Source of the DNA: Nemopilema nomurai
Taxonomy: Eukaryota; Cnidaria; Scyphozoa; Rhizostomeae; Rhizostomatidae
DNA length: 64,000 nt
Assembly (NCBI GenBank): GCA_003864495.1
Contig: ML133408.1
Coordinates: 1,309,006-1,373,005, forward strand
Direction: 5' to 3'
Part shown: positions 27,501-41,061 of the stretch, one piece after another
How the letters are laid out: every line of letters starts with the position of its first letter
How positions within the stretch are numbered: the first letter of the stretch is position 1
The notes under the pieces: generated by a model
Database searches by the model: none
Seen by the model: the letters and a program-made list of their open reading frames with translations, nothing else
Told to the model about the DNA's origin: nothing
Translations under genes and position numbers: made by a program

Positions 27501-30500
27501 TAAACAGCCTGAATAATTGTTCACTTCTGTCATTCTAAGGGAAGAGCAACGCAAAACAACAAGTCGAGGTAGGGCAACGATTAAAATTTCTGCTTTGTAG
27601 GCCACTCTTGATCCGCCATTTTGCCACAGTCCCCAGAACCTTAAAGAAATATGGGTAGCATTCACGCACCAAGAAGACAAATATCAACAGGGATTTCACC
27701 TTCAGCTCGACTGATGAAGAGCCAATCAGCATTAGCGACTCCCCATCCCACAAGTCGATGTACATTCTCTGCTCATGTAAGTATCGAATAAAAGATCTCT
27801 TTTCCCCTGGCTGCATGTATGCGGGATCGATAGTGTACTTTATCTGCAACAGAAAAAAAGGTAACAGGGAAACACCTCACGACAAAGAAGGAGACAGGCA
27901 TCATCCGCTAGCTTACTAGAAGATACACATTGATGTCAGTTCGGCATAGAGGCCTGTCAATAGAGCAAGAATACATGCTTGTCTTCTGCAAAGCTCGAAA
28001 GATATCATCAAGATATTTTCAAACCTGCAATCCAGGGGCAGTGTTCAGAGGCTTCCCGTCTTTGTCGCATTTAAGAAGCACGCAAGGCAGATTCTCCGAA
28101 GCTTGATTAGCAAGGTCTTTTAAACACAACCTGCAGTTAATATTATAACAAAATATGATACAATGTAGCATGGTATGATACAATGTAACGCTTCAAAAAT
28201 ATACCATATTTCAATATAATGTAACATAATGTGATAAAGTATAATAAAATATCACATAATATAATATAATTATGATTAAGTATAATATAATGTGATACAA
28301 TGTAGCATGGTATGATACAATGTAACACTTCAAAGATATAGCATATTTCAATATAATGTAACATAGTGTGATAAAGTATAATAAAATATCACATAATATA
28401 ATATAATTATGATTAAGTATAATATAATGTGATACAATATAATATTATTCTGCATCATTCAATATCATGAAACATAATATCATAGAATAAAATGTAACAT
28501 GTTCAATTTGATGAGTGATTACCTCTCTGTTGAAACTTGCGGAAAACGATAAAACTGGAAAGTAAGGAAAACGACTCTGTGCTTGCACCTTTAAAAAGAA
28601 AAGCATTTGTTTTATTTTCAGGTATAAACATTAATGATATTGATGAACATTTACGAATTAACCCAATCGCCCCTCAACCCTGGCCAAATTCTTAATTTCC
28701 ATGACATCACTTTAAAACAGTGTTTAAAGTGTAAGTATTTGCTTTGAGTTAAAATTTGATCACAACATTATTGCATCTATTTGGTCGCGAAACGCCACTT
28801 AGATAAACGGAGGCTGCAGGTCATTCAACTTTAAAAGCATTGAGTCATGGTAAATAGCGGTTTTCCACGGGCTGTTGTCTGTTTTCATGTGATAAATCGT
28901 CTTCCATGTGATCAGCCAACAACTGCGAGATTAAAACATTATGTGTGCAGTTTGCTTGACAGCCAATCAGATTAACGGAGCTATCATAATGACTCAGCAA
29001 TTTTTGCAATTTGGGTAAACGCTTTCCATTTATCATGACTCAATGCCTTTAATTCATAAAAAACGGACAAGATCACTCACATTGAAACGGCCAAGAACTG
29101 GAGGGTGATTTCATTGGACTGCAGAGCATCGGCTTCCTCTTTGTCCACGCTGTAATGCAGCAGCTCCCCTGGGTCCACAACAAAAGGGGGATTCCCTTTG
29201 CTGTCGGATATCACAGGGAAACCAGCACTGTGAAGCTTTGCGTACGCTGCTCTTGACAGGGAAGTAGGCAGACTTCAAAGAAATGAATCGATGAATAGAA
29301 TTAGGCCCTTGAATAGAAATGAGTTTTGATTCTTTAAATCTGACGTTCTTTGAAACGCGGTGTTTCTTGGTGCTCGCTGAGGAAAAAGGATTGTTCAGGA
29401 GATTCTCATTACCCAAGAAAATGCTTTTGAAAAATAGACCCAAATGTCAATCCGAAGCACAGAATTGCGAACACGTGCGTTGTGGTGGAAAATTGTCGGA
29501 ATAATCCTCAGAATATGTCAACGTTGGAAAATGACCAAATGCCGACAAAATAAATAGCCAATGGCTGATTAAAAATACTTGAGGGTGGTAAGGAGAGCGT
29601 GTGATTGGCTATCAATGACCAACCATCATCTATTTATCACTTTCTTTCAGAAAAATTGAAAATGTGAAAAGATGAACTCTTTCTGTCTCCTCTTAGAATA
29701 TGACGCTGCATAGAAATGCCGACACAGACTCAAAAACTCCTTGAATCTATGCTCTTTGTGAAAATAATTAAATGTGCAAAAAAAATGCTTCCACTGATTC
29801 TAGCTAATATGATTCAACTATAAGCGGATCGAGAGGTAAACATAGTGAATGCAGCCATTTTGCCAAGTATTTGTAAGACATTCAAGGAAGTAAGAGACGG
29901 AGAAAGTTGAAGAAAAACAAGGAAACATATCAAATCGTTCACCTTGTCGCTTGATTCGTTGATGTGGCGAGTATTGGGGTGTAATGTTGGGTTTGAGGGA
30001 GCATAGACAAATCCATTGCCTCCAAATCTTGATGTTCTCGAGCATTTGGAAAATTCGCAATGGGCTGAAATGGTAATGGTGATAGGGGGGAAATATGGAA
30101 GTTGAGATGGAATTGTAAGTAAAGATTAATGGTTGAATTAGTAGGAAATGTGAGCGGTTGTGGTTTATCTGGACAGCGATCAATCGAATTCGGCAATGCG
30201 AGAGTAGAAAGAATCCAGAATGGAAGGAGATGTTTGAATTCATTGATTTTGCATAAAACCTTGAAAACAGCACCTAAGAGGGCCGACTGCCGCTTGCTAT
30301 TGAAACTTCAAACAATTTCATTGACGAAGTTCCATAATTTTCCTTATTTTCGAACGTCACCTACGACAGTTTACGTTATGCATGAAGGAAGTCAGAAAGG
30401 CATTTTCAATTTTCAATTTTCATTTTCAATACGAAGCAAATTAACGGAAAGCTCACTCACTTGGTTGACTGGATACGGAATCGAATTGTGAACATCAGAT

Positions 30501-33500
30501 CTATCAACGTAATAAATAACACAGATACAATCTCTATTTCTCTACGCGTTACCGGCCTACTTCATCAATAAAGTACATACTTAAATGAAAGCAAGATCTA
30601 AGTTGGAAATGGGTCAAGAGATTTCATCCTTGAGTAATTTGCGAACATAGATCCGAAGCCAATACAAATACTAGCAATAAACATTTACAATTTTATGATT
30701 CACGAAATAGTTATCGACAAAGAAAGAATAAAATATGAAATGAAATTTTGCAAAAAAATCCGGAATAATAAAATGATTTGATTACAATATTCAGTACAAC
30801 ATCTTTTAATATTTGACTATTATCGAGGATTACTGTTTTCCGGCAGCATAAACGTTTGCGCTGTTAACAATATTATCTGTTAACCATTCCAGTTAATATT
30901 ATTAGCTTCATTTTTAATCTGAGACCATTCCCTGATTGTGCCATAAAGCTTTATGCAACATAAACATTGCTATAGGTTTATGTTTTGTGAAAAGTTTTGA
31001 AGCAAAGAAGACAGTTGGAGCTTCAATAGGCTGAAAGGTTGCCTCAGATAGAGCAAATAATTTTTGCAAATCAAATCGAGTAAAGGTGGTAGAAAACCTT
31101 ATACTGCCATGTGGTCTTCCTTGAATCAATGGAGTGCTTGTTATAGGCTGAGCCTGTCCGGTGTCCGTTAGATTCGACATCTCTGAGTTGTTCCCGGAGA
31201 CAGTACCTCCGGCTAGTAAAGAGCGCCTTCGGACGGATTCTCTCCGTTTCTTTACTTGAGTGAAAGTAAACTGGAGCTTGCCAAGAGACCCCTGTCGCTC
31301 ATTCTGCAACAAAAGAATAGAACATTTTGCTGATGAATTCACAAAGCAAGAGATGATGACCTTCATAAGGATAAAATATGTTTCGAGACCTAGGTTCACA
31401 TCTATATGTAGTAAAGTCATTTTCGAATCCACTCATAAACCTTTCGTCTAGGCCAACAAGTGTTATGTATCAAACTGTTACCTTGTTTTTAAACAATACT
31501 GTTTTACAGCTGGCCCCTTTGACAAAACGGTTTCTTCCAAAAGTAATAAACTGGGCATCTTCAAGGGTGAACAGTTTAACTGCGCTGTGCAAACTTGGAA
31601 AGATGGCAAATAACTAACTGGAAACTTTCGCTTTTGAATAAAACATAACAGTTAATCTTTCAAATCAGACGTTTCGTCTTGGACCATTAGAGAGGGGGTT
31701 GACTCTAAGTAAAAACTTTGAAACAACTCGAAGTCTTCGAAACGACAATAAAAGGGACTTCCTTGTTCTACACTCTTCAAAGTTAAAATATTTCCAAAAT
31801 AGAACTGCAAATTGAAACTACAAAGTAAAGCATAATAAATAAGCAAATACGTCAGAAAGTCGCCTAATAGCTATTGGATATATTACTTTTCTTCATCAAG
31901 TAACTCACTACTTACTAGAAAATTAAACTAGAAAAGCATTCCTACTTGCAGCAATAATTGATTTATTACCAAGTAAACTCCACAAAAAACATTTCATCAA
32001 TCACAGAAGTTGTGCGAGACAGCGTTGCAATGCGACGAAGATTCTTGCCCGATCCTAACTAAACTTTTACTAGTCGACAAGTAGAAGACAAAAGTAGCTC
32101 GAAAGCTTAAGGAAGATGAATCGAAATCATTGTGTGGCTTTTGAAGTGCGTACAAAACAAAGCAAAAATTCATATCATTGTTTATTTATGCAGCAGTGTA
32201 ACAAAACAGCTTCACCAATCGCCTTGTTTGAGATCTAAAAAACGTGGTTTCTCTTCTGTGAGCGCTGGACGTGCTCAATAAATGGATAACAGAGGATAAT
32301 GCATAAATCAACATTACCAACAAGAAGCAGCTTATCTTCCTCGATAAAATCAACGAAACTTAAACAATATTCACTCCACGCCGTGTCTGTCCTATAAAAC
32401 TGCTTAATTTTAGAATATAAAATGCCGAAGGAGCAGATACATTGAAGTTAAATTAAAAAGGCTTGAATGTTATTCTTTTAAATGAATACCAATCTATTCA
32501 TTTACTTGAATTCATTTGTTTGGTACAAGATGCTGAGACTTGTATATGAAATTGTGCAATCGGGGTTCGACTGGGCTCAAGAAATCTTTTTGCGAACAGG
32601 GCCATAAAAAGAACGTAATGTAGACCCACCAATTCAGACAATTATGTCTTACCAGACTATCAATTCCGACTATCAATAGCATATAATTATATGCTAAGGT
32701 TGACTTTAAAAGTGGCCTTCCAGGATTCTTCGTCAATTGGCATTTTCAGATAAACTGATTTCTTGAGACAACTTCAACCAGACACAGGTGGACAAAAAAA
32801 CAATGGGACAATGGCAAAACTTTTGGGACAATGGGACAATGGCAAAACTCTTGGGACAATAGAACAATGGCAAAACTTTTGGGACAATGGCAAAACTTTT
32901 GGGACAATAGGACAATGGCAAAACTTTTGGGACAATGGCAAAAAATTTGGGACAATAACAACACTTTTGGGACAATTGGACAATGGCAAAATTTTGGGAC
33001 AATGGGACAATGGCAAAACTTATGCAAGCACCCACCTCTCCATCAGTTCTAGACTTGCGAGCGAAACAAAACGAGTGAGATGGATTTGAGCCTGGTCCCC
33101 CGGTAAGCTCAACTGACACATCGGCTACGGCTGGCAGATTGCCTTCGAAGGGGTTCCAAACCAGCCAACGAACGACAACCTCGGTCTTCTGTGAAAGGGG
33201 CATGCTGCCGAAGGATGAGCCAAGCTGCAACAAACATTCACCATGACAACCCACAAAAGCTCGCGTATCACAATGAAACGAAGATATTGTCACTGAAGAT
33301 TTACCCATGGCAATAAAAGCGTAGATGATTCTGTTCAGTATTACAACTCAATCAAATAGCATTCATTCAAACAACATTCACCAACATTCAAAGACAGAAA
33401 TAATAAATCTATTCCATTGCACATTCTGCCAATCGCATATCAAATATTAATGCAAAGGGTCGACAAAAGATTCGATTGGGGAAAGTCGTCGTGTCAGACT

Positions 33501-36500
33501 AAAATAGCCACCAAATGGCAATAGACTGCAATAAACATGAACTGACTTGACGCATCTTGAATTCAACAGGCCTATATTACTCTGTACGAGCTGACCTGAC
33601 CTGCCTGACTTGATCGGGCCAGACCTAGCCTGACCGGACAAGACATAGCCTGACCGGACAAGACATAGCCTGACCAGACCAGACAGAGCCTGACCAGATC
33701 AGACCGGACATAGCCTGACCAGACCAGACATAGCCTGACCAGATCAGACCGGACATAGCCTGACCAGACCAGACATAGCCTGACCAGACCAGACCGGACA
33801 TAGCCTGACCAGACCAGACCTGACCGGACAAGACATAGTCTGACCAGACCAGACGGGACGTAACCAGACCTGGCCGGACAAGACCTCGCCTGACCAGACT
33901 AGACCGGACGTAACCAGACCTGACCTGAACGGACAAGACATAGCCTGACCAGACCGGACATAGCCTGACCGGACCAGACATAGCTTGACCACACCAGACC
34001 GGACCAAACCAGACCAGACCTGATTTGAACGGACCACACCTAGCCTGACCAGATCAGACCTAACCTGACCGGACTTGACACATCTTCACTCAAGCAGACC
34101 AAAAGTAGTCTGCCCGGACTGGCATGACCTGGTTGGACCTTGATTGTATGACTCAATCTTAGACTACATTTTGCTCTAATTGCCAATCAAATGGGTGTGT
34201 AGTAAAATGACTCCTTACCCTCGATCGGGTTTTCTTGTCAGCTGGCAATTCCAGCTTGATGATAGGGACATTCAGGACGTATTGTACTTGGAAGACGACT
34301 GCAAACAGCGGATGATTGACCACCTCGTCCAGCTCGATTCTGCTACCAAGTGTTAAACGCCTTGTTTCTCCTGAAATGACAGAGCGGAGGGGTCTTCCAT
34401 ACAGCATTGCTGGCTTATTAAAGAGACAATGAGCCTAAACCTGACAAAAACAGAAACAACACCAAAATAGACTACTATATAGTACAGGTTGTGGATGCAT
34501 TTATGCATGAGAAAATAGGCAACAAACGTGCAGGTGCTAACTCACTCGACAATCCCTCACCGCGAAGACTTCCAGAACTACTGCTGACAGATTTTTGCAA
34601 ATAGCCGATGTGATGCTCTTTAATAAAGGACCAACCATTGTGGATGCGAACCTGCAAATAGAAATCCTGCTTGCAAAACACAATTTAACCTCTGATTTCC
34701 CATTCAATATCACCCTAGTTTACCTTCACCCTAGTTTACCACAGTTGGTTTCATCGTGGATTTCATTAGTTCTAACGCTCAACTTCATTAGGTATTACTT
34801 TCGACTTCACTACACTTCACCTTCAATTTCATTAGATTTTACCATCAATTTTGCTAGATTTAATCTTCAACTTCATTTTATTTTACTTTCGTTTTTTATT
34901 TGACTTCAAATTTGAATTATTCAGCTTTTTCCTTCTATTTCATTAGATTTCACCTTCAATTACAATAGATTTCGCTCTTGAATCAAATTGATTTCACTTT
35001 CGTTTTATTACATTACTATCCGAGGCAGAGGTTCAAATGCCTGTTGGCGTTATACATTGACAAGCTGGCCCTGAGATGTGTAAATTTATCTTGCTTCACC
35101 AAATGGGGAAAAATAAGAGCTGCTTCAAATATTCTGTAGCATTCCCCCAATTTATCTTATCGTGGTTCTCGGGACTTTTCATCAATCAAAGAATTCCCAA
35201 ACGCCTGCCCTCTATTAGAAACCCTTTTTCAAACGACACCTTTAAAATGATAACGAAAGAGGCCGAAAATGCATTCGCTTTCCATGTTATCTCAAAACAT
35301 TTCAACTCTGAGCATCAATCTTCTGTGGCATTCAGCTGGATATGGATAATATATAAGCATATCTTGGTAGGCTGAAAAAAACAATGATAACTGATAAATA
35401 TTAACGCCAGCCATAAATTAATAATTGTCTCCGGTGCCATTAAGAGCAGTCAAGAAATTCACTATCATGATGACAGCAATATTCCGTTCAATCACCCAGG
35501 TAGTAGACAACGTAGAATAGATCCAAGATTCTCGTTCAGCTCGTTAGGACAATCAAGCGATAACCGAGAAACCTGTCGCAATGACAGGTGACGTATGCAG
35601 CAAAACTAGATAATGAACAGGAAATAGGAATTTGCATACCAGCAGCCTTCTTTCGGCTACAGTGACATCTGATGAATCTGGATCAATTGCAAACTGGAAT
35701 GAATTCGCCGAGAAAATGTTTATAAACACTTGAAAGAAACACTAGGAAAAGCTGAAATGGGCTTGGTAGCAAGAACCCATGAAAGGAAATGTGACCGCTT
35801 TATAACCCGCCTGGAAAGGTAGTCGGGGAGGCTTAAATAATTATATACAAGTAGAGCATGGTAAACAATCTAAAAACTTGCAACTATTCTCAGATTTTAA
35901 AATCGCGTTCTTTTCTAGACGTAATTAAGAAGAAGACAATAATATACTCCACATCAATCTCGGCAGTTTTGCTTACTAGAACGTCTTAATTTGCAGGACA
36001 AAGCTTAGGTTCCTTACTTCCTTAAATGTTTCTATGCATCTCAAATCTTTCTTGGTTAAAATGTAATTAGCACAATAAACGCTTTAGTGTTATTGTTATC
36101 TTGGAATGACAGTCAAATATACGTGGAGAATCCAGCCAAAACAAGGACTTTAAATTGGATCTAGTTCGATCCTCATTGTAATTACAAAGTCAGTTAATTC
36201 ATTATGATCGGAAACAACATTCAACTGCAAAAAACGTCACTTACTTTTGCCAATCTATCCTCGTTGACAGCCTTACAAAGATTTTCCTCAAATTTTTCAA
36301 TGGATGGAAACAAAAAAAGGGAGAGCTGAAAACAAAATTACCCAATTAAACAAATTCTGGGAAGCAAAATTTAAAAACAATTCGCTATATGGAACAGTTT
36401 AACTTTGCAAGTAGATAGCTAAAAGTTAAAAAACTTATGAATTTTCACTCCAACAATTTGGTTGTGTCAAAACATAAAAAGCTGCTCGCCTTCGTGGAGG

Positions 36501-39093
36501 GTGGTGATGATTAATATCAACTGCTTAAATAGAAACCTTGCAAGTGCTCAGGTAAACATGAAAAAATGTCAACAGAACTAAACAGAGTAGAGAAATGTCC
36601 CTCATTCAAACTATGTCTAGTCATCTATTATTAATAGAACTATATGAAGCAGATAATGATGCCTCAGTCTAATTGAAATTTGAAGGCCACTTTTTGCACT
36701 ATCTTCATAATCTAAAAGCTTTCATAGATAACAGATTAAAAGAGCATGGCCTTGATTGTTGATGATAACCTTCTGCTGAAAACTAAATTATTCACGCTGA
36801 TGAATGACCTCTTTTACCTTGCTAATGTAACATGGCCAAGGTTTCAAAAGTTTAGGTGCCTTTAAAATATCAATGATTCCAGAGCCTAAAATGCAGTAGA
36901 AAGCATTGAAAATTAGTGCAACTCGAGTTACAATTATGAAACCCTATCAGTTATTCAAAGCTTTAACTGATCTAGTAACAACCTCAGTGCCAATGCCACT
37001 TGCTTATGCTTACAATGCCTGCTCTAAATTTATCTTCCTCTTAAGAATCATATGATGATTGACAAAAGTTTAGATAACTTTTGGGAGTAAAATTATGCTA
37101 ATTGAAAACAAACAGAAGAATTCTTTGTTAAAGTGATGGGTTCAATGGAAGGAGGTTTTCAGTAGAACAATACAAGGATAAATGCATATTGAAGAAAACT
37201 CAATGAATTCACCGAAATCAGCTCCGATCTCTGAAACTCCTGGGATCCGATCATCACCACTTAAAACTACATTTTCTGGTATAAGATGCAGCACCTCCTC
37301 TAGTGCAAAATGTGATTGCAAACTATAATTAATTCCACAGTCTTGAATTGGCTGCAAACCCACAAACTCTACAGTAGAAAAAAACCAGTAATTTAACAAT
37401 CTTGCAGAGTTCCCAGAAATATAATAGGCTTTGGGAATGCTTCTAATTTGCCTTTCACCAGGGTGGGCTGTAAAGGTACAAAAGAAAATATATTCATTGT
37501 GCTAATGAGGTACTTGATTGGCTCTTAATATTAGTTAATCAGCATCATTCATCCCTTAATTTGATGTAGAGAATAATGTATCTAGCATGAATGACATATA
37601 AAAGAGCTATTGTTTAAACCAGTGTAAGATGCCTGGTCAAATAACAAACCTTCAATTGGCTCTGGCAGCAGTAAAAGCCCAGCAGGAGTTCCATGGTATA
37701 TTGTCAGCCTACAAAAAACAATTCAAAGCTACACAGAAACTTAAGAAAGAATCCATAGCTTCTAACCAACAAGAGGCTGACCATGGGGTGCACCATATCT
37801 CATATCTAGCTTAATTGTCTATTTTCTTTTAACACATCATATAAAACTTTTAATAAGCATATGCAATTTCAAGAGAGCAGCTCCCTTTCTGCAAATATCT
37901 GAAACCAGATGTAAAAAGCAAAAGGATGGTTGATTGTATCTGATACATTCAATTTGTCTAAACTATGTGTAATTATATTAAAAGCCCAGTACCTTTGCAG
38001 CACTGCAGAAGCAGTTCCTTTTGTATCTGGTAGCTTTTCAACATTGGAAAATATTCGCAGCATTGACCATCCTACACTCTGATACAATCTACCATCTGCT
38101 ATGGCGACTTCGAGTACCAAAAGAACAGTATAATCATTTATGCACGAGTGGAAGTAGAGTGGCTCGTTCAAAACCACCTTTGCCTTCCTTCCAATTGTTT
38201 CAGTTGCTGGTACTAAGGGCCCCTTCCAGGTATTTCCAAAAAACCAATGGTTTGCAGCATCATAAAAAGTCACAGAAACTTGAAACTCTACAGTGTCGAT
38301 TGACTGCAAAAAATATTATTTGCCTTAAAAACAGAATATTGCACTTGCAATGATCAATGTTTTTCAATGCTAATGAAAGGATATCTGTCTGTCTATGATA
38401 ATGATAATGATAATGACCAGCCAGCTGTAAAAGCAAGCAATGAATGATTACCTTAACTGAGCCTTTTTATGCTCCAGTTTACAACAACTATGGTCAAGTG
38501 GCTTAAATACAAGGCATAACAGAACTTAATAGAACATAACATTGCACTGAAATATTATACAGCAATTCAATATAGGCAGTAAAGTAAAAATAATCTTTAT
38601 ATCTCTCGTTAGTCACTTTTCTTTGCTTTTCCAATTCTTAAATTGCTCAGTAGGACATATATTCTATGACTGGTGTTATCAAAGCTGAGAATTTGCCCTT
38701 GCTTCTTTGTAAAATCTCTTTTTCATTAGGAACATAGATCAGAACTTTTACCTAATTTGGGGTCCAAATGGAATTTTAAAAAAAATATCTCTGTTGAAGG
38801 GAAACTGTGAAATAAATATTACAATGCAGTTAATTCATGAGACATAATATTTCTCAATACAACACAACTAATCAATTTACCATGAAGACCTCAATCTAAA
38901 TAATGATACTTACTACTTCGGGAGGTACCGTGATGCCATCTAGAGACTTTATAGTTAGGCAGAATGGAAAACTGCTTTGAGCTTTAATTGACTTCTGTCT
39001 ACTCAGATGTGGTGGTATCAATCTGTTTTCTTCATAAAACTCCTGCCACGTTTCTTCCTGCTCATCTTCCTCTTCTGCCCCCTTCATTGTCAT
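15544..39093 (-). CDS. NPHP4: Nephrocystin-4 (ciliary transition-zone protein), 36 coding exons, complete
   Basis: Exons in transcript order: 38914-39093, 37993-38303, 37650-37708, 37213-37368, 36818-36885, 36245-36325, 35640-35693, 34561-34651, 34219-34370, 33036-33224, 31098-31303, 30461-30500, 29943-30064, 29081-29272, 28523-28588, 28025-28130, 27700-27843, 27321-27422, 26946-27057, 25925-26005, 25111-25252, 24686-24749, 24395-24453, 23608-23775, 23366-23424, 21591-21715, 21119-21160, 20100-20256, 19812-19897, 19290-19375, 18494-18553, 17767-17878, 17203-17311, 16546-16664, 15836-15931, 15544-15687. All phases agree, giving 1379 aa (human about 1426). Family landmarks run in order along the whole length: [84 protein letters not shown] and NDKEGKNEE near the C-terminus. 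Nephrocystin-4 works with NPHP1 and RPGRIP1L at the base of the cilium; the C-terminal half holds MSP/ASH-like beta domains. The start is MTMKGAEEE; the next Met is two codons on. Exon 12 (40 nt) and the exon 11 end are the least certain parts. Confidence 0.95.
18945..19130. repeat. 15-bp minisatellite in an NPHP4 intron
   Basis: About eleven units of GAGCAATGAGTGATC with minor variants, inside the intron between the exons at 19290-19375 and 18494-18553. Because the period is a multiple of three, it creates long false reading frames on the minus strand in all three phases. Confidence 0.93.
22526..23060. repeat. 15-16-bp purine-rich minisatellite in an NPHP4 intron
   Basis: About 530 bp of GTAGAAAGAAAAATC/ATG-type units, most regular between 22800 and 23020, in the large intron between exons 23366-23424 and 21591-21715. 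The plus strand is nearly all purine apart from the T/C of GTAG. It accounts for the 248-aa false frame on the minus strand. Confidence 0.93.
28141..28440. repeat. AT-rich tandem duplication, ~137-bp unit, in an NPHP4 intron
   Basis: Two nearly identical copies begin at TGTAGCATGG, 28164 and 28301, followed by a partial third. The units are built from TATAATGTAACATAAT-like words. The array ends within a few bases of the exon at 28025-28130. Confidence 0.9.
32802..33022. repeat. 20/30-bp minisatellite next to an NPHP4 splice donor
   Basis: Repeats of GGGACAATGGCAAAACTTTT with an optional extra GGGACAATA/G block. The array ends about 13 bp from the donor of the exon at 33036-33224, on the intron side. 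Confidence 0.93.
33600..34090. repeat. ~23-bp minisatellite in an NPHP4 intron
   Basis: About twenty variable units of the GACATAGCCTGACCAGACCA type, in the intron between exons 34219-34370 and 33036-33224. It is G+C-richer than its surroundings. False reading frames of about 100 aa on the minus strand arise from it. Confidence 0.93.
34690..35010. repeat. Degenerate pyrimidine-rich repeat in an NPHP4 intron
   Basis: Loose repeats of the words TTCATTAGATTT and CACCTTCAATTT, with a clean pair of CACCCTAGTTTACC near 34712-34741. It lies in the intron upstream of the exon at 34561-34651. Confidence 0.7.
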
Positions 39094-41061
39094 TTTAATT
39101 ACTAGAATAATTTTTTCTCCATCACAAAACAAAATCAAAGAATTCCATTACTACTACCAAACATCACTAGTATCACAAGAAATTAGAATGCATGTATGTA
39201 GGCATTAATAACGATTAGCTGGCTAGTCTTTTATTAAGAAAACGTACGTTGAAAAAAGGTTGAACGTGGAGAAGAGTGAAAACACACAAACATTACTTTA
39301 GAAAGCAGCGAAATTTAATGATACCAAATTAATCTTAGCAAGCCAATAGTATTTCTCAGCTGCAAGTAGTAAAGACCAAAATGATTGCACAAACAAAGTG
39401 CGCCGGATTTAAGTACCTTTAAGTGCCAAAGTACTTGTCCTGACGTTTGCAATAGATGGGTTATATTTTCCTTACATCGATTTGCACGAAGCAGTTGAAT
39501 CAGCTGAAATTGAGCATTCAGTCTCTAAAACCAGCTTATGAAATCAAGCGAGGATTGTCCCAAACATTCATGACTACCAAACTTGTTGACATACTATAAT
39601 CACAGACTCGGTTAGGCCGCCTTTGAATTGTTGTTGCAACCTCGGCTTCAAGCTGAGGCTGGTTCGGGAAACAAACTTCTGTTGTTATTGTTGCAATAAT
39701 ATAATATCCTGAAAATCTAAGGAATTCTGGAGTATTGAGGTTAGCCAAGCAAATCTCATGTCTCTCAGGATTTCTTTTCTTCCCGGGCAAGGTATCATTT
39801 CGATTATCAACTTAGTTCATTCAACATTCCACTCTCCCCAATTCTTCTGTTTTTAGCAACTGCGTCTAGCTTGATGCAGAATATAGAAGCATCTCACCTC
39901 ACACAAATATAATGAAGAAAGGTAAATTTTGACACATCAGCCATATGGTGACAGATTTCAAAGTAAAGGTGGTCAAATAATTATCAATTATAATGTTTTT
40001 TAATTCCGGAAAAGCAATAGATTGTAATTCTGATGATTCAAGGTAACGAAAAAGAAAAAAGTGATATTTTTGTGTTTTTGCTAGATTTCCATACCTTAAT
40101 CAAAAGTTCTTCAAACCCATTGCAAGTCATGTGACCATACTCTGTGGAACTTTTAATGCTACTTTCTGCTTATACTCTCGGGTCTTTTTAAAATGAGCTG
40201 ATATTTTTGGGTGACCTATAAATTTGCTTAGACTTCAATCTGGTCTAATAGTCTAGAAATGTCATTTTAACTGCACGCTAAATTGGCTTATATCTCAAAG
40301 AATAAAATCAATTGATTGGCACGAGCTGGAAAGCATTTTCATAAATTTTAGTCATTCAAACTTAGTTCGGTGTCTCTCGCAAAATGAAACTGACAACAAA
40401 GTCCAATCGAATAGGAGAGAGTGGGAAGCACAAGCGCTCACTGTAATCAAAGTTCATGCAGCTGGACTTAAGCAATTTGAATTGAGAAAGCCGTCTTTTT
40501 TAGGCCAAAAGGCCTAGCCCCCAAAAGAGTAGCACACACAACCGATTATTTTTTATACTCATAACGCATGCATAACGACAGCTTATTAAGAGGACAATAC
40601 TGACGTCATAACACGAGCATTTACATCCTTCGTGATTTCAAATATTGAGCATTCGTTCAGCGAGCTATTTTGAAATGGAAATGAATTTATCAACATAGTC
40701 GTTGGCTATTTAATTTATTTCTAATGTTGGTCTAAGTAACAATTAAATACAAAACTATATTCTGGAAAAAGCATGGCAAGTCAGGGGAAAAGTAAAAATA
40801 ATAAACTAGCCAAGACATAACAATAAAAAATGGAAGAAAATACGCAGATAAATGCAAAAGAAACAAACACAATTGTAAATCACACATTGTGAACACTTAT
40901 GGGGAAAATTGGTCCAAAAAGGTTCGAGTGAGATATCTTGCTAAATACTCTTGGTGGCTGATTTAGGCCAATGATCGTCATCATAAGCGTGCGATGCTTA
41001 GTGAGTGTGTTTGATATCTCTTCTATTCGTTCACCATCATTACAAGTTGGGATCCGTGCCT
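39094..41061. other. Intergenic region holding the NPHP4 promoter
   Basis: About 2 kb between the NPHP4 start codon and the stop of the next minus-strand gene. No exon or recognisable coding frame was supported. The 5' UTR and promoter of NPHP4 should be near 39094-39500; a minus-strand acceptor-like TTATTCTAG at about 39105 suggests the 5' UTR may be spliced. Confidence 0.45.

Noticed and set aside
33625..34037. Minus-strand frames of ~100 codons with S/G/V/W repeats
   Set aside because: Translation of the 23-bp intronic minisatellite.
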